NCBI GenBank assembly: GCA_030654695.1 | Contig: JAURWY010000021.1 | Location: 1 to 64,000 of the forward strand | Source: Polaromonas sp. | GTDB lineage: Bacteria > Pseudomonadota > Gammaproteobacteria > Burkholderiales > Burkholderiaceae_C | DNA: 64,000 nt | Reading direction: 5' to 3' | Shown here: one piece after another, positions 44,801-55,006 of the stretch | Numbering within the stretch: the stretch's first letter is position 1 | Layout: each line of letters opens with the position of its first letter | Notes under the pieces: model-generated | What the model was told of the DNA's origin: nothing | Database searches by the model: none | The model's input: only the letters and a program-made list of their open reading frames with translations | Made by a program: the position numbers and the translations under genes

Positions 44801-47800
44801 CGCCCGAAGCCGTGCGCGAACACCCGACCTCCCACACCGCCAAAGCCTTGCGCGAGTACGAAGAGGCCATGGGCAGCGTGCATGCGGTTGAAGACGTCAA
44901 GCCCAAAGCCTGGGTCACGCGGCCGGCGGCCTCCAACATGATTCAGATCGTCAATGCACGCGAGAACAACCTGAAAAGCTTGTCGGTCGATATTCCGCGC
45001 GGCAAGTTCAATGTGGTGACGGGTGTCTCCGGTTCGGGCAAGTCCACGCTGGCGTTTGACATCTTGTTCAACGAAGGACAGCGGCGTTATTTGGAGTCGC
45101 TCAACGCCTATGCACGCAGCATCGTTCAGCCAGCCGGTCGGCCTGAAGTGGACGCCGTCTACGGCATTCCGCCGACGGTGGCGATTGAGCAGCGCTTGTC
45201 GCGCGGCGGCCGCAAGTCGACGGTCGGCACGACAACCGAAGTCTGGCATTTCTTGCGCTTGCTGTACGTCAAGCTCGGCATCCAGCATTGCACTCACGAC
45301 GGTGCGGCGGTGATGCCGCAAAGCGCCGAAAGTATTGCCGCGCAGCTGATCAAAAACTTCCGTGGGCAGCACATTGGTTTGCTGGCGCCGCTGGTCATCA
45401 ACCGCAAAGGCGTCTACACCGAACTCGCCGATTGGGCCCGGCCGCGCGGCTATTCGCACCTGCGGGTGGACGGCGAGTTTTTACCGACCACTGGTTTTCC
45501 GCGCATAGACCGATTCAAAGAACACACCGTCGAATTGCCGGTGGCTGATTTGCTGGTGAATCCGGCCAACGAAGCCGCTTTGCGGCAAGCCCTGAAGACC
45601 GCACTGGAGCACGGCAAGGGCGTCGTCCATGTGCTGGCGCCGCTAGAAGGTTTGGCGGCCGCCATGGCCGACGGTTTGCCGACCAGCGGCATTGGGCGGC
45701 TGGAAGTGTTTTCGACCAAGCGCGCCTGCCCGGTCTGCGCAACGTCTTACCCCGAGTTGGACCCGCGTCTGTTCAGCTACAACAGCAAACACGGTTGGTG
45801 TCCCGATTGCGTCGGCACCGGCGTCGCCCTGACGCGTGAGCAGCGCAAGGTGTTTGACGATTCGGTGCGCGATGAAGACCACAAAGACAAAGGGCGCGAG
45901 CAAAGCTTTGCCGAGCCTGAAGCCGATGACGTTGTCGACACCGCTTGCGTGTCCTGTCACGGCACACGGCTGAACAGCCAAGCGCGGGCCGTGCGCATGG
46001 GGCAGTTCAGCGCGCTCATCGCGGCTGAAAAAACCAAGAGTTGGGCCATCACCGACATTGCCAGTCTGAGCGTCACCGATGTGCGTGCTTGGCTTGAGCA
46101 GTTGACGCTGTCCGGTCGCGATGCCGAAATCGCTCGTGACTTGGTGCCTGAAATAAAAAGTCGCCTAGAGTTTCTGCAAGATGTGGGGCTCGGCTACCTG
46201 ACGCTCGACCGCGGTGCGCCCACGCTGTCTGGCGGCGAAGCGCAACGCATTCGGTTGGCGGCGCAGTTGGGCTCCAACTTGCAAGGCGTTTGCTACGTGC
46301 TGGACGAGCCGACCATCGGTTTGCATCCGCGCGACAACCAGATTTTGCTGCGTGCGCTCGGCAAACTCAGCGAACGCGGCAACACGCTGGTGGTGGTCGA
46401 ACATGACGAAGACACCATTCGCCGCGCCGACCACATCATCGACATCGGCCCCGGCGCGGGCTCGCGCGGTGGCCGCGTGGTGGCGCAAGGCAGCGTGGCC
46501 GACGTCTCGGCTGCGCCCGAATCACTCACCGGCCGCTACCTGCTCAACGCCATCCAACACCCGCTGCAAGCGCGCCGAGAAACAGCGCCGCACCGGCCCG
46601 GCGAGGTGGACGTGGCTGAGACGGCAGCCGTCGTTGTCGCTAGCAAAAAACCAACGGCCAAAGCCAAGGCCGAAGCCTTGAAGCTCAAAGCCGCGCAGGC
46701 CAGCGTCGAAGCGAATGCCGACAAAGCCAGCGAGTCCTTGGCCCCAGTCGCCGTCAACCCGAACACCAAATGGATCACCGTCAGCGGCGCCAGTTTGCAC
46801 AACTTGCAAGACGTCTCGGTGGCCGTGCCGCTGCGGCGTTTGGTGGCTGTCACCGGCGTTTCAGGTTCTGGCAAGTCGACCCTCGCGCGCGACGTGTTGC
46901 TGGCCAATGTGCAGGCGGCTGTTCAGCAACGCAGCACCAAGGCCGGCCGCGACGCCGACGACGCGGGCCAGCATCCGGCGTGGATCGGCTGCGCCAGCAT
47001 CGGCGGTTACCGTGGGGTAGACCGCGTGCTGGAAGTCGACCAGACGCCGATTGGCAAAACGCCGCGCAGTTGCCCGGCGACTTACATTGGTTTTTGGGAC
47101 GTTATCCGCAAGCTGTTTGCCGACACGCTCGAAGCGCGTGCGCGGGGTTATGCGGCCAACCGTTTTTCCTTTAACACCGGCGAAGGCCGTTGCCCGACCT
47201 GCGAAGGCGCAGGCGTGCGGACCATCGGCATGAGCTTTTTGCCTGATGTCAAAGTGCTCTGCGAAACCTGCCACGGTGCGCGCTTCAACCCCGAGACGCT
47301 GGCCGTCACGTGGCGCGGCAAAAGCATCGGCGAAGTGCTGCGCATGGAGATCGACGAGGCGGTGGCCTTTTTTGCGTCGATGCCGAACATTGCGCATCCG
47401 CTGCAGCTGCTCAAAGATGTCGGCCTCGGCTACCTCACGCTAGGCCAACCGTCACCGACGCTGTCGGGTGGCGAAGCCCAAAGACTCAAGCTGGTGACCG
47501 AGCTCAGCAAGGTGCGCGACGACATCACCCGGCGCGGCCAAAAAGCACCGCACACGCTCTACGTGCTGGACGAGCCAACGGTGGGTTTGCACATGGCCGA
47601 CGTTGAAAAACTCATCCACGTGCTGCACCGCTTGGTCAACGGCGGCCACAGCGTGGTGGTGATCGAGCATGATTTGGATGTGATCGCCGAAGCCGACTGG
47701 GTCATTGACCTCGGACCTGACGGCGGCAACGCTGGCGGACGCGTGGTCGCGTCAGCGCCGCCGGAAGACGTGGTGTTGCTGGGCACGCCGACCGGTCTGG

Positions 47801-47841
47801 CTTTGAAGCCGGTGCTGGCGCGTTCAGTGTTTAAAAGTTAA
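41866..47841 (+). CDS. uvrA: Double-length (tandem) excinuclease ABC subunit A
   Basis: UvrA recognises damaged DNA and loads UvrB in nucleotide-excision repair. A single UvrA is about 940 residues; this reading frame has 1,991 with two complete UvrA halves. Four Walker A sites lie near residues 33 (GPSGSGKSS), 668, 1052 and 1663 (each GVSGSGKST), and four LSGGE signatures near 516, 866, 1453 and 1865. Both zinc-finger sets appear, such as [20 protein letters not shown] near 768 and [20 protein letters not shown] near 1776. A Lys/Ala-rich linker covers about 1580-1630. No stop or frameshift interrupts it. Such long UvrA forms exist in other proteobacteria. No SOS box is obvious upstream. The stop overlaps the convergent CapA gene by four bases. 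Confidence 0.95.
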   Translation: MAQGIIRIRGARQHNLKNIDLDIRTGELTVVTGPSGSGKSSLVFDTLFAEGQRRYVETFSAYARQFLDRMDKPAVDKVEGVPPAIAIDQTNPVRSSRSTVGTMTELNDHLKLLYARATQLFDQQTAQPVRHDTPESIYAELMARTQDADPRVVMTFPVELPANTSAEEVAQWLSASGFTRVHAEREMATLSGVRKILDVVADRFRLHTTEKVRVIEAIEMALKRGGRLNVYVMGGDSAGATQAEPSAEVLHRFSSGLHCPASDLRYADPTPSLFSFNSAMGACDTCRGFGRVIGVDYGLVIPNDKLTLRSGAIKVMQTPAWKEAQDDLLRHAEAAGIPRDTPWYKLTPEQKEWVINGSPSWNGQWNQHWFGIKRFFEYLESKAYKMHIRVLLSKYRSYTPCESCGGARLKTEALLWRLGSKVAADAVLPAASRFMPVGAEWTRAQLEAMPGLSLHDLMHLPIDKLRDFFTQIGPTTLADESDRQALKLLFEEIHQRLKYLCDVGIGYLTLDRQSRTLSGGEVQRINLTTALGTSLVNTLFVLDEPSIGLHPRDMHRITQAMHRLRDAGNTLVVVEHDPAVMLAADRMIDMGPGPGEKGGQIVFDGTPEDLRHADTLTGDYLGSRKRVGMGFKRAVTDNTPRLILEGARDHNLKNINVDFPLQRLVVVTGVSGSGKSTLMQDILAPALLRQFGKATETPGEHDRLMGADHLSDVVFVDQSPIGKTARSNPASYVGAWDAVRELFAVSPLSRERSYTASKFSFNSGDGRCPTCGGSGFEHVEMQFLSDVYLRCPDCDGKRYRPEILEVTIERRYPDGRVAVMNVADVLELTVSEASQLFAYDREVIRALQPIVDVGLEYVKLGQPVPTLSGGEAQRLKLAGFLAGNSSKSAKAKPTIASLSRQPLALRAHRGTLFLLDEPTTGLHFDDIAKLMRALRKLIEAGHSLIVIEHNLDVIRSADWLIDLGPEGGEAGGWLVAEGTPEAVREHPTSHTAKALREYEEAMGSVHAVEDVKPKAWVTRPAASNMIQIVNARENNLKSLSVDIPRGKFNVVTGVSGSGKSTLAFDILFNEGQRRYLESLNAYARSIVQPAGRPEVDAVYGIPPTVAIEQRLSRGGRKSTVGTTTEVWHFLRLLYVKLGIQHCTHDGAAVMPQSAESIAAQLIKNFRGQHIGLLAPLVINRKGVYTELADWARPRGYSHLRVDGEFLPTTGFPRIDRFKEHTVELPVADLLVNPANEAALRQALKTALEHGKGVVHVLAPLEGLAAAMADGLPTSGIGRLEVFSTKRACPVCATSYPELDPRLFSYNSKHGWCPDCVGTGVALTREQRKVFDDSVRDEDHKDKGREQSFAEPEADDVVDTACVSCHGTRLNSQARAVRMGQFSALIAAEKTKSWAITDIASLSVTDVRAWLEQLTLSGRDAEIARDLVPEIKSRLEFLQDVGLGYLTLDRGAPTLSGGEAQRIRLAAQLGSNLQGVCYVLDEPTIGLHPRDNQILLRALGKLSERGNTLVVVEHDEDTIRRADHIIDIGPGAGSRGGRVVAQGSVADVSAAPESLTGRYLLNAIQHPLQARRETAPHRPGEVDVAETAAVVVASKKPTAKAKAEALKLKAAQASVEANADKASESLAPVAVNPNTKWITVSGASLHNLQDVSVAVPLRRLVAVTGVSGSGKSTLARDVLLANVQAAVQQRSTKAGRDADDAGQHPAWIGCASIGGYRGVDRVLEVDQTPIGKTPRSCPATYIGFWDVIRKLFADTLEARARGYAANRFSFNTGEGRCPTCEGAGVRTIGMSFLPDVKVLCETCHGARFNPETLAVTWRGKSIGEVLRMEIDEAVAFFASMPNIAHPLQLLKDVGLGYLTLGQPSPTLSGGEAQRLKLVTELSKVRDDITRRGQKAPHTLYVLDEPTVGLHMADVEKLIHVLHRLVNGGHSVVVIEHDLDVIAEADWVIDLGPDGGNAGGRVVASAPPEDVVLLGTPTGLALKPVLARSVFKS

Positions 47842-48830
47842 TCCGGCGTGCACAAGCGCGCGTCGGTGTCGCCACGGCGCCAGCAGGGGCTGGCCGTGTT
47901 GCGCTGGCGCTGCGGAAGGCCCTCCATGTCGATCTGCACAGGGATGGTGTCAAAGCGGCTCACGCCTTGTGCATCCAGTTGCAGCCGCAGCACCCAGCCG
48001 CGTCTTTGCTCTGCGTTGTCGGTTTCTTTCATGACGAAATTGCCGACGCTGTAGATGATGGGTTTACCCTTGTACTGGGCCGTTTCTTGGGTGACGTGCG
48101 GATGGCCGCCAATCACCGCATCGGCGCCAGCGTCAATCATCAGCCGGGCCAGCTGGCGCTGACGCGCGTTTGACGTGGGCTCGTTTTCCCAGCCCCAGTG
48201 CATCACTGGAATCACCAAATCGGCACCATGCACGGCACGGGCTTGTCGGATGTCATCGACCACCTGCTCATCCTCACTCCAAGCAATGCCTGGCGCGTTG
48301 TAGTCGGCCTCGAAACTGCGCGGCATGAACTCGTTGTAGCCGAGCAGCGCAATGCGCAGGCCTTTGCGCTCGATGATCAGCGGGGCGTGCGCCTGCGACA
48401 AGTTGTGGCCACCGCCGAACTGCGCTAAGCCGGCCTCTTTGAGCAGGTCTAGCATTTGCGCAAATGCCTCGCGGCCGTAGTCGCCAGAATGGTTGTTGGC
48501 CAGCGCGACCGCGTCAAAGTGCCGCTTGAGCACCGGCAGCGTGCGTGGGTGCGCCCGGAAGGTGAAGTTCTTGTTGCCTGCGGAGCCGATGGTGGCGACC
48601 ACGCATTCCAGATTGCCAATGCGGATGTCGGCGCTCGCAAAGACATCCGCCAAGCCATAGAATGGGTCTTCGCCGCGCGCGATCATGGCGCCGGCCGTGT
48701 CATCAAGCACGATGTCGCCGGCAAATACCAAGCTGACCGGGCCCGCTTGCTCAGCTGCTTGAGCGCTGAAAGTCAGCGGACAGAAGGCTAGGCAGAGGAT
48801 GCCGATCCAGCGGGAAAAAATGCTCTTCAC
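47838..48830 (-). CDS. CapA-family metallophosphatase-like secreted protein
   Basis: This 330-residue protein has a signal peptide (MKSIFSRW, hydrophobic core, cleavage near AQA-AE). Its CapA-type metal-binding motifs are FAGDIVLDD, GNLECVV, ANNHSGDYG, HWGWENEP and IGGHPHV, followed by YSVGNFV. CapA proteins take part in poly-gamma-glutamate capsule export, but many relatives are isolated and of unknown role. No capB or capC is present, so a capsule function is doubtful. Its start overlaps the stop of the small secreted protein gene (ATGA). Confidence 0.85.
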   Translation of the reverse strand: MKSIFSRWIGILCLAFCPLTFSAQAAEQAGPVSLVFAGDIVLDDTAGAMIARGEDPFYGLADVFASADIRIGNLECVVATIGSAGNKNFTFRAHPRTLPVLKRHFDAVALANNHSGDYGREAFAQMLDLLKEAGLAQFGGGHNLSQAHAPLIIERKGLRIALLGYNEFMPRSFEADYNAPGIAWSEDEQVVDDIRQARAVHGADLVIPVMHWGWENEPTSNARQRQLARLMIDAGADAVIGGHPHVTQETAQYKGKPIIYSVGNFVMKETDNAEQRRGWVLRLQLDAQGVSRFDTIPVQIDMEGLPQRQRNTASPCWRRGDTDARLCTPD

Positions 48831-49261
48831 GGCTGAACCCCTTCCAGCGTGCAGCTGTAAATCAGCTCACGTTCAGCCGCGCCGGCATACAGGCGCTGCT
48901 CGCCGGTGAGCGGGTAGGGCGCAGCCGAGGCTTTGAAAGGCGGCAAGTACTTGACCTGCTGAATCAGCATGGGCTGCGTCCCCGCATCGGCATCTGCATT
49001 GAAGTAGGCGTAGAGCACGATGCGGCCAAGCTGCGCCGTGCTGCCGACCATCACCGCCTTGAAACGAAAACGCCCACCGATGTCGATGGATGGCACTGGA
49101 TAAGGGTCGGTCACTGGCGTGGCTTCAATCGACTGACTGGCACCCGCATAGGTCAGGTCGCAGCGCAGCAGCGGCGCGGCCAGCACGTTTGTCGATGCGG
49201 CAAGGCTGGCCAATCCAAGCAGTCCAGCAAGTGCAAGGGTTTTGATGTGTGGGTTCTTCAT
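48827..49261 (-). CDS. Small secreted protein, unrecognised
   Basis: This 144-residue protein has a signal peptide (MKNPHIKTLALAGLLGLASL, cleavage near VLA-AP) and a mature part with two cysteines (LRCDLTY near the start, YSCTLEG near the end) that could form a disulfide. The middle is beta-strand-like (GRFRFKAVMVG, IVLYAYFNADA). The ATG at 49261 is chosen. It is the gene before CapA and may be its partner in the periplasm. I do not recognise a family. Confidence 0.7.
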   Translation of the reverse strand: MKNPHIKTLALAGLLGLASLAASTNVLAAPLLRCDLTYAGASQSIEATPVTDPYPVPSIDIGGRFRFKAVMVGSTAQLGRIVLYAYFNADADAGTQPMLIQQVKYLPPFKASAAPYPLTGEQRLYAGAAERELIYSCTLEGVQP

Positions 49262-49289
49262 AGCGCAGGGGACTGCCACTCAGCGCTTG

Positions 49290-50669
49290 TCACTTGAATG
49301 TGCGCAGCAGAGAACTCAGTTCTGCGACAGGCCTGTCTGCAGCGCCTCCCAGCAGCATGTCTATGAGGCTTTGCTGCTGATCTGGCGTATAAAGTGCGCG
49401 AGTATTCTCGATGAACTTGGCTTGAATCTCAGTCACTGATGGGGGACGTTCTGCACTGCCCTTGACCTGATCAATGCGAGCCTTTGTCGTCTGGCCGTCC
49501 CGAAAGTGAATGCAAATTTCCGCTTCAAATTTTTTCGGGAAATCGGCATCCAGCATGGGCGTCCAACTTATTTTTTGCGCAAGGGCGACGGCATCGTCAT
49601 TCACCTGCCCCGATAAAAAATGGCTGGCGGTGATCGGAATGCCGAGGAAGGCGAGTCCCATGCAATAGGGGAGGCTGTATTTCGCTTCGTTCAAAATAGT
49701 CGGCGTCTGTTTGCGATCCCAGGGTTCGCAGATGATGGCAGCAGCTCCCGCTGGCACCCGGCACTCGATGCGCTCGATGTCTTTCAGCGAGGGCTGCTGC
49801 ACTGCCAGCTGCAGCACGCCTTCCAGAAAGGGGTGAATGTAATGACAGCAGGGGAACAATTTAAAAGCCGCAGCGCGCAGCATCCAGTCCTGCCCCAGAC
49901 TGTCCAGTTCATGACGCAGCACGTCGCCAGCACCGTGGTCGTCGGTGTAGGTTTTGTACAGGCCGAAGCGGCCTTCGTAGACGGTCGAGGGGCCGGTCAT
50001 GCCGGCCGCCGCCAGTTGCGCTGCCATGACACCCGAGTGTGCGGCCCAGCCTGGGTGCATCGCTTTGACGGTGGCGCCTTCAGACAGAAACTCGAAGATT
50101 CCCGAGGCTTGGCTACCGGCGATGCCTTGCGCTGAGATCAGCTCGTCGCGGCTGGCGCCCGCCGCGAGGCCGGCCATCAAGGCCGACGCCAGCGCACCGC
50201 CGACGGACGTCACCTGAAATCCGCGCTTCTGGAACGCGCCTGGTGCCGCCAAGCCGACGCGAATCAGCACTTCCCAGCCGATCGTCACCAAGCGGATCAG
50301 ATCGCCCAGGGCCAACTGGTTTTGCTCGGTGGCCGCCAGCGCGGTGGGGACCAGCACAGCGCTGCCGTGCACGATGGACGCCATGTGGGTGTCGTCATAT
50401 TCGAGCGCGTGGATGAAACTGCCATTGAGCAGCGCAGCGCTGGCACCATTCACGGGGTCGGCACTGCCGAGCACGGTGCAGCCGTCGGTTTGTGCATTCA
50501 GCCGCAAGAGGCTGCTGGACATTCGGCGCTGAACAGCGCCTGCCGATGCGGCGATGCCGACACCCAAGGCATCGAGGGTGTGCAGGCGCGCCAGCTGTGC
50601 CACATCTTGCGGTATAGCCTGCAAGGGGGTGGTCACGCCAAAATCAGCGATACGTCCGCTGAGCGTCAT
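49290..50669 (-). CDS. MmgE/PrpD-family protein (copy 2 of 3)
   Basis: This 459-residue protein belongs to the MmgE/PrpD family, which includes 2-methylcitrate dehydratase, cis-aconitate decarboxylase and iminodisuccinate epimerase. Family features are the N-terminal HTLDALGVGIAAS segment, the NGSFIHALEYDDTH motif (about 81-94) with its His/Asp pair, and KLFPCCHYIHPFLEG near residue 265. It starts inside the end of the FAD oxidoreductase gene (4-base overlap). The exact reaction cannot be fixed; a dehydration or epimerisation of a di- or tricarboxylate is the family norm. Confidence 0.85.
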   Translation of the reverse strand: MTLSGRIADFGVTTPLQAIPQDVAQLARLHTLDALGVGIAASAGAVQRRMSSSLLRLNAQTDGCTVLGSADPVNGASAALLNGSFIHALEYDDTHMASIVHGSAVLVPTALAATEQNQLALGDLIRLVTIGWEVLIRVGLAAPGAFQKRGFQVTSVGGALASALMAGLAAGASRDELISAQGIAGSQASGIFEFLSEGATVKAMHPGWAAHSGVMAAQLAAAGMTGPSTVYEGRFGLYKTYTDDHGAGDVLRHELDSLGQDWMLRAAAFKLFPCCHYIHPFLEGVLQLAVQQPSLKDIERIECRVPAGAAAIICEPWDRKQTPTILNEAKYSLPYCMGLAFLGIPITASHFLSGQVNDDAVALAQKISWTPMLDADFPKKFEAEICIHFRDGQTTKARIDQVKGSAERPPSVTEIQAKFIENTRALYTPDQQQSLIDMLLGGAADRPVAELSSLLRTFK

Positions 50670-52072
50670 GGCGAAGGGGTCCGGGCGGCTTTCAGTTCTT
50701 TGGCCGCAGCCTTGCCACTCAGGTAACCCAGACCGATGGCTGTCAGCAGTCCATTGCCGGAGGCATAACCCGCTGCGCCGGTCTGACCGCTGATGCCGCC
50801 TGCGGCACCGCCACCCGCGAACAGATGGGGGATGCGACTGCCGTCAGGCTTCAGCACATGACCTTCTGTATCGACGGCCAGACCGCCCTGCGTGTGGAAC
50901 AGGCCCGGCGTGACCCGGCAAATCCAGTAGTTCGCCAGCAGCGGTGCCAGACCGTATTGGCGGCGACCGAAGCCATCCAGCGCTTTCCCGTCGGCTGACT
51001 GGTTGTAGTCGCTCAATGTCTTAGCCAGCGTCTCGGCCGGCAGTTTGAACAGCGCCGCCAGTTCGTCAACGCTGGCCGCTGACTTGACGCCACCCAGATC
51101 GACCAGATCGCGAAACTCATCTTCCTTGTCGGCGATGGCCTTGATGCGGTCATCGAAAATCGCAAAGACGTCAGTCTGTTGCGCGAGCACCATGCGGGCA
51201 TAGCCTGAGTAGCCGATGTCTTCGTTGCCAAAGCGTTCGCCGCGTGAATTGACCAAGATGCCGCCTTTTTCCAGAGTGGTCCACGACAGCAGTGAGCCGT
51301 GCGGGTAGGCGACGGCGGCATACCCTTGGTAGGCGCCCATGTTGGCCAGTCCGGCGCCAAGTTCACGCCCCCATTGCACGGCTTCGCCTTGACTGCCAAG
51401 GGCGCCAAAATACTCGGCGTTGGCAATCTCGGGGCAGAACTCTTGGACCAGTGCGCGGTTACCGGCAAAACCATTGCAGGCCAAGATAACTTTGCCGGCT
51501 TTGATGCGTGTCGATTCGACGCCCTTGCCGCCAATCAGCGCGCCAATCACCTCGCCTTGCGCTGACGTCAGCAGCGACTGCACCGGGTTGCCAACAGCCA
51601 GTGGAATGTCGCGTTGTGCGACCCCCGCCAGCAAGTCGTCCATCAGGTCTTGGCCACGGCGCGAAGCTGGCGCATGCAAGCGCGGTAGCGAATGGCCGAC
51701 ATGGCAGTAGTCGGTGATCAGGCTCATGCGTGCCGGCACACGGTCGACCAGCCATTCGCAGAGTTCGGCCGATATGGCGACGAGTTTGTCGCTGACGGCG
51801 CTGAGTTCATGCTCGCCGGCCACGCGCCGCAGGTCGGCGATCATGGTCTCGGGCGAGTCTTCAATGTGGGCGGCTCGCTGAAACCGGCTGCCCGCGCCAG
51901 GAATCGAGCCCGTGCTCAGCGCCGTGTTGCCGCCCGGCTTCTCACGCTTCTCGACGATAGCGACTTGGGCGCCGTCGTCATAAGCCGCAATAGCAGCCGT
52001 CAGACCGCAACCACCCGCACCGATGACAAGCACATCGACTTCCATGTCCCATGGGTTGGCATTCGCATTCAT
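50666..52072 (-). CDS. FAD-dependent oxidoreductase (fumarate reductase/tricarballylate dehydrogenase-like)
   Basis: This 468-residue FAD_binding_2 protein begins with a Rossmann motif VLVIGAGGCGLTAAIAA (about 14-30) and EKREKPGGNTALSTGSIPGA. It ends with the second FAD contact LFAGGGAAGGISGQTGAAGY. The layout is that of soluble flavoproteins such as tricarballylate dehydrogenase, 3-ketosteroid dehydrogenase and urocanate/fumarate reductases, which add or remove hydrogens beside a carbonyl. There is no signal peptide or haem motif, so it is cytoplasmic. It is locked between two MmgE/PrpD genes by 4-base overlaps on both sides, implying sequential steps. Confidence 0.87.
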   Translation of the reverse strand: MNANANPWDMEVDVLVIGAGGCGLTAAIAAYDDGAQVAIVEKREKPGGNTALSTGSIPGAGSRFQRAAHIEDSPETMIADLRRVAGEHELSAVSDKLVAISAELCEWLVDRVPARMSLITDYCHVGHSLPRLHAPASRRGQDLMDDLLAGVAQRDIPLAVGNPVQSLLTSAQGEVIGALIGGKGVESTRIKAGKVILACNGFAGNRALVQEFCPEIANAEYFGALGSQGEAVQWGRELGAGLANMGAYQGYAAVAYPHGSLLSWTTLEKGGILVNSRGERFGNEDIGYSGYARMVLAQQTDVFAIFDDRIKAIADKEDEFRDLVDLGGVKSAASVDELAALFKLPAETLAKTLSDYNQSADGKALDGFGRRQYGLAPLLANYWICRVTPGLFHTQGGLAVDTEGHVLKPDGSRIPHLFAGGGAAGGISGQTGAAGYASGNGLLTAIGLGYLSGKAAAKELKAARTPSP

Positions 52073-53517
52073 GGCATTGATTCCTGTTTCGGCGTTGACG
52101 GTTTTTTGGTCGATGCCGCGGGGCTGAAAAATTGATCGACAAGGTCGCGCCAGGGTTGGGCAAATTCCTTGCCGCTTGAGGGAGCACTACAGCGCGCGTG
52201 AAGTGATTGCATAGCCGTGCACAGGCCGGGTGCCGATGCGCGTGACAAGCCATCGATCTTGGCCCACAGCTCCTCGTCGCTGAAGGGCTTGTCGGGGCCA
52301 CCTCGGGCACTCAGGCAATTGGCGCTGTAGCTGCGGCCGTTCGCATCAAGCAGCGTGACAAAAGCCGGCCGATCATGCGGCCAAGGCAATTCTTCAGCGA
52401 CCTGTTGCATCTCGACAAGATCACGCAGTCGTGCCACTCTGGCATCTGCCACTGATGGCGTGTCGAAGGCTTGCGCGCCGCCGTGTCCGTAGACCAAGGA
52501 TGCCGCCAAAGCGTGGGGTAAGGAGAATTTGGCGCCCAAGGTAGTGACAGGTCGGTAGTTGTCCAAGGTCATCCCCAGGCGGTGGGTTTGTATTTGAATC
52601 CGGTCGATCCGATCGCCTCCCGTCAGTGCCGGGTGGGCGGACAGAATTTCTTGCACCGCCTCGATCGCCGAATGAGCGTACTGACAGCATGCGTTGATCT
52701 TGTGATACCCAGAGGCCACCGCCCAGTCAGTCCCTAGTTCCGATGTGAGATCTTCGATATGGGCCTCGCTGCCCAGGGTCTCAAAATAGACATCGTGAGG
52801 TGTTTCAGGCAGGCCTGCAATGCCTGCTTCAGCCCACTCGATCGCCTGGAAACCATTGACGATCCCAGCGGCTGCCCAAGCGTTGCGAATCAACGCACCG
52901 TGAATCGCTTGGTTGTAAGGTCCGACGACGCCGAGTGTGCTGGCGTTGGACAAGGCGCTGAGCATCAGGTCGGCTGGTAAGCGTCGCAAAAATCCAATGG
53001 CCGCTGTCGCACCAACGGCGTTGAACAGGGCGTGCGGGTGAATTTTCAATTCTCGAAAGCGCCAGGTTCTGGCGAACCGTGCGGTCACCTCGTAGGAGAG
53101 TGTGCTGGCACGAATCACGTCGGCTGTGGACAGATTTTCACTCTCGGCAATCGCCAGCAAGACGGGCAAGGTGTACAGACCGGCATGGCAAACCGCCTTG
53201 CGATAGCCCTCGTCCAGTTCATTCCAACTCGCCGATAAGGCGTTGCCCAAGGCGGCTTGTAACGGGGCGAGTTGCGGGCGACCCTGGCGTAGCAGTGACG
53301 CCTTGCTGCCGCCGACATGTGCGGCCAGTTTGGCGTGGGCGGCAGCGACTTGAGGTTCATGCTCTGCTGACAACATGGCCGCCAGATCATCGGCCATCAC
53401 CATCACCGTCTTCTGCAAGGTGTCGGCAGGAATATCGCTGAATTCCTGCGCAACGGCCCATCGGACCAACTCAATAACACCCTGACCTGAGGCTTCTCGC
53501 AATGGATTGATTTTCAT
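52069..53517 (-). CDS. MmgE/PrpD-family protein (copy 1 of 3)
   Basis: This 482-residue MmgE/PrpD-family protein shares the family's features: a helical N-terminal domain, STLSYEVTARFARTWRF, HPHALFNAVGATAAIGFLRR (about residues 172-191) and the HKINACCQYAHSAIEAVQEI segment near 268 that resembles the CCHYIHP site of the next copy. It differs clearly from the copies at 49290 and 62228. The ATG at 53517 is four bases past the livF stop; a longer reading would extend into livF and is rejected. It overlaps the FAD oxidoreductase gene by four bases. Confidence 0.83.
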   Translation of the reverse strand: MKINPLREASGQGVIELVRWAVAQEFSDIPADTLQKTVMVMADDLAAMLSAEHEPQVAAAHAKLAAHVGGSKASLLRQGRPQLAPLQAALGNALSASWNELDEGYRKAVCHAGLYTLPVLLAIAESENLSTADVIRASTLSYEVTARFARTWRFRELKIHPHALFNAVGATAAIGFLRRLPADLMLSALSNASTLGVVGPYNQAIHGALIRNAWAAAGIVNGFQAIEWAEAGIAGLPETPHDVYFETLGSEAHIEDLTSELGTDWAVASGYHKINACCQYAHSAIEAVQEILSAHPALTGGDRIDRIQIQTHRLGMTLDNYRPVTTLGAKFSLPHALAASLVYGHGGAQAFDTPSVADARVARLRDLVEMQQVAEELPWPHDRPAFVTLLDANGRSYSANCLSARGGPDKPFSDEELWAKIDGLSRASAPGLCTAMQSLHARCSAPSSGKEFAQPWRDLVDQFFSPAASTKKPSTPKQESMP

Positions 53518-53521
53518 ATTT

Positions 53522-54205
53522 TTAAAATAAGTGCCACAGGTTTTCTTGTTCCCGTAATTGCTGGCTGGGGCCATCAAAAATAATGCGACCGGATTTGAGA
53601 ACAACCGCACGCTCAACTTGTTGCAGCGTGGCCGGAACGTTTTGCTCGACGATGATCACAGTCGTTCCTTCTGACTGGTTGATCGACCGAATCGATGCGA
53701 GGACATCTCGAACAATGATCGGTGCCAAACCCGTGGTGGGTTCGTCCAATAGCAACAGTTTCGGGCGCGTCATCAGCGCCATGCCGAGCGCCAGCATTTG
53801 CTGCTGACCACCGCTCAAAGAACCTGCCTGCTGCACGCTTCTTTCTTTCAGAATCGGGAAGATGCCATAAACCGTTTCGGCATAAGCCGGGTCATGCATC
53901 AAGCCCGAGATTCGCAGATTTTGCGCCACCGATAGTTCACGAAAGACGTTGTGGCCTTGGGGCACAAAGCCTATGCCTTGGCGCACGTTGAGGTGAACTT
54001 GACCTGGCAAGATCGGCTCACCGTGGTAGCGGATGTTGCCGCTGATCTGTGCGATATCGCCAACACAGCACTTGAGCAGCGTGGTTTTTCCGGCGCCGTT
54101 GTGGCCGAAGATGCCGACGCGCTCGCCGTCGCGGATGGTCAAAGAAAGGTCATGCAAAACTTGCAGCTTTCCGTAGTGAGCGTTGAGGTTTTCGACTTGC
54201 AGCAC
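53522..54205 (-). CDS. livF: Branched-chain amino acid-type ABC transporter ATPase (LivF type)
   Basis: The 227-residue ATPase has Walker A GHNGAGKTTL (about 35-44), the signature LSGGQQQMLALGMALM and Walker [15 protein letters not shown]. It is the second cytoplasmic ATPase of a Liv-type importer. The start is GTG. It lies 29 bases behind livG and four bases before the MmgE/PrpD gene, so the importer and catabolic genes share one transcript. The Liv family transports amino acids, amides and urea-like compounds, so the substrate need not be a branched-chain amino acid. Confidence 0.92.
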   Translation of the reverse strand: MLQVENLNAHYGKLQVLHDLSLTIRDGERVGIFGHNGAGKTTLLKCCVGDIAQISGNIRYHGEPILPGQVHLNVRQGIGFVPQGHNVFRELSVAQNLRISGLMHDPAYAETVYGIFPILKERSVQQAGSLSGGQQQMLALGMALMTRPKLLLLDEPTTGLAPIIVRDVLASIRSINQSEGTTVIIVEQNVPATLQQVERAVVLKSGRIIFDGPSQQLREQENLWHLF

Positions 54206-54234
54206 CGTAGGCTCTCTTTCTGGTTAAACGCCGC

Positions 54235-54993
54235 TCACGCGCCGAAATACAAGTCCGCCAGGGTCTTGCTGGACAGCAGGGTGTCGACGCTTCCGCGTTC
54301 GAGTATTTTTCCGCTGGCCATGAACACCGCGCTGTTGCACAGATCTTTGATGAAGGACACGTTGTGTTCAACCACGCAAACAGCTCGCCCGGCGGCGGCT
54401 TCTTCCCTGACGATGGTTTTCATCGTGTCGTAGGCGAGGCCTTCGACACCGGCCATCGGCTCATCGAGCAGCAGGCAGTCACCGTCGTTCATCAGCGCCC
54501 GGGCCAGCCCGACGAGCTTCTGCTGGCCAAAGGTGATGTCGTTCACATTGGCGTGGGCAATCGCTTCGAGCTTCATCCTGCCCAAGATCACCATGGCGCG
54601 TTCACGCAGCATTTGACTGGCGGCGGCAACCTGTTTCGGGCGAAAAATAATGTGCGAGATTTTTTCGCCGGGATACTCGCGTGGTGCCACCAACATGTTG
54701 TCCAGCACACTCATGGTCGCAAACAGGCGCATGTTTTGCCAAGTGCGTGCCACGCCAAGCCGCGCCCGTCGGTGCAAAGACAAACCGTCCAGCGATTGGC
54801 CGGCGACCGAAATGGTGCCGGCGTCGACCGGATAAACACCCGAGATCAAATTGAACAGCGAGGTCTTGCCGGCCCCGTTGGGACCGATCAGTCCGAGGAT
54901 TTCGCCCCGATGGATGTCGATGGAAATATGGTCCGCGACCACGATGCCGCCAAAGCTTTTGCAGACGTCATTCAAGGAGATCAAAGCAGTCAT
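54235..54993 (-). CDS. livG: Branched-chain amino acid-type ABC transporter ATPase (LivG type)
   Basis: This 252-residue ATPase carries Walker A GPNGAGKTSLFN (about 37-48), FGQQKLVGLARAL in the signature region and CLLLDEPMAGVEG as Walker B, with the LivG-type C-terminal extension. In the signature, TFGQQK replaces the usual LSGGQ form, which is common in LivG. The ATG at 54993 has AGGAC upstream and overlaps the livM end by 15 bases. Confidence 0.92.
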   Translation of the reverse strand: MTALISLNDVCKSFGGIVVADHISIDIHRGEILGLIGPNGAGKTSLFNLISGVYPVDAGTISVAGQSLDGLSLHRRARLGVARTWQNMRLFATMSVLDNMLVAPREYPGEKISHIIFRPKQVAAASQMLRERAMVILGRMKLEAIAHANVNDITFGQQKLVGLARALMNDGDCLLLDEPMAGVEGLAYDTMKTIVREEAAAGRAVCVVEHNVSFIKDLCNSAVFMASGKILERGSVDTLLSSKTLADLYFGA

Positions 54994-55006
54994 GTCCTGA
55001 AGCCCT

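Noticed and set aside
53518..53616. Upstream extension of MmgE/PrpD copy 1
   Set aside because: It would overlap livF, and the extra residues lack any family match. The ATG at 53517 is preferred.
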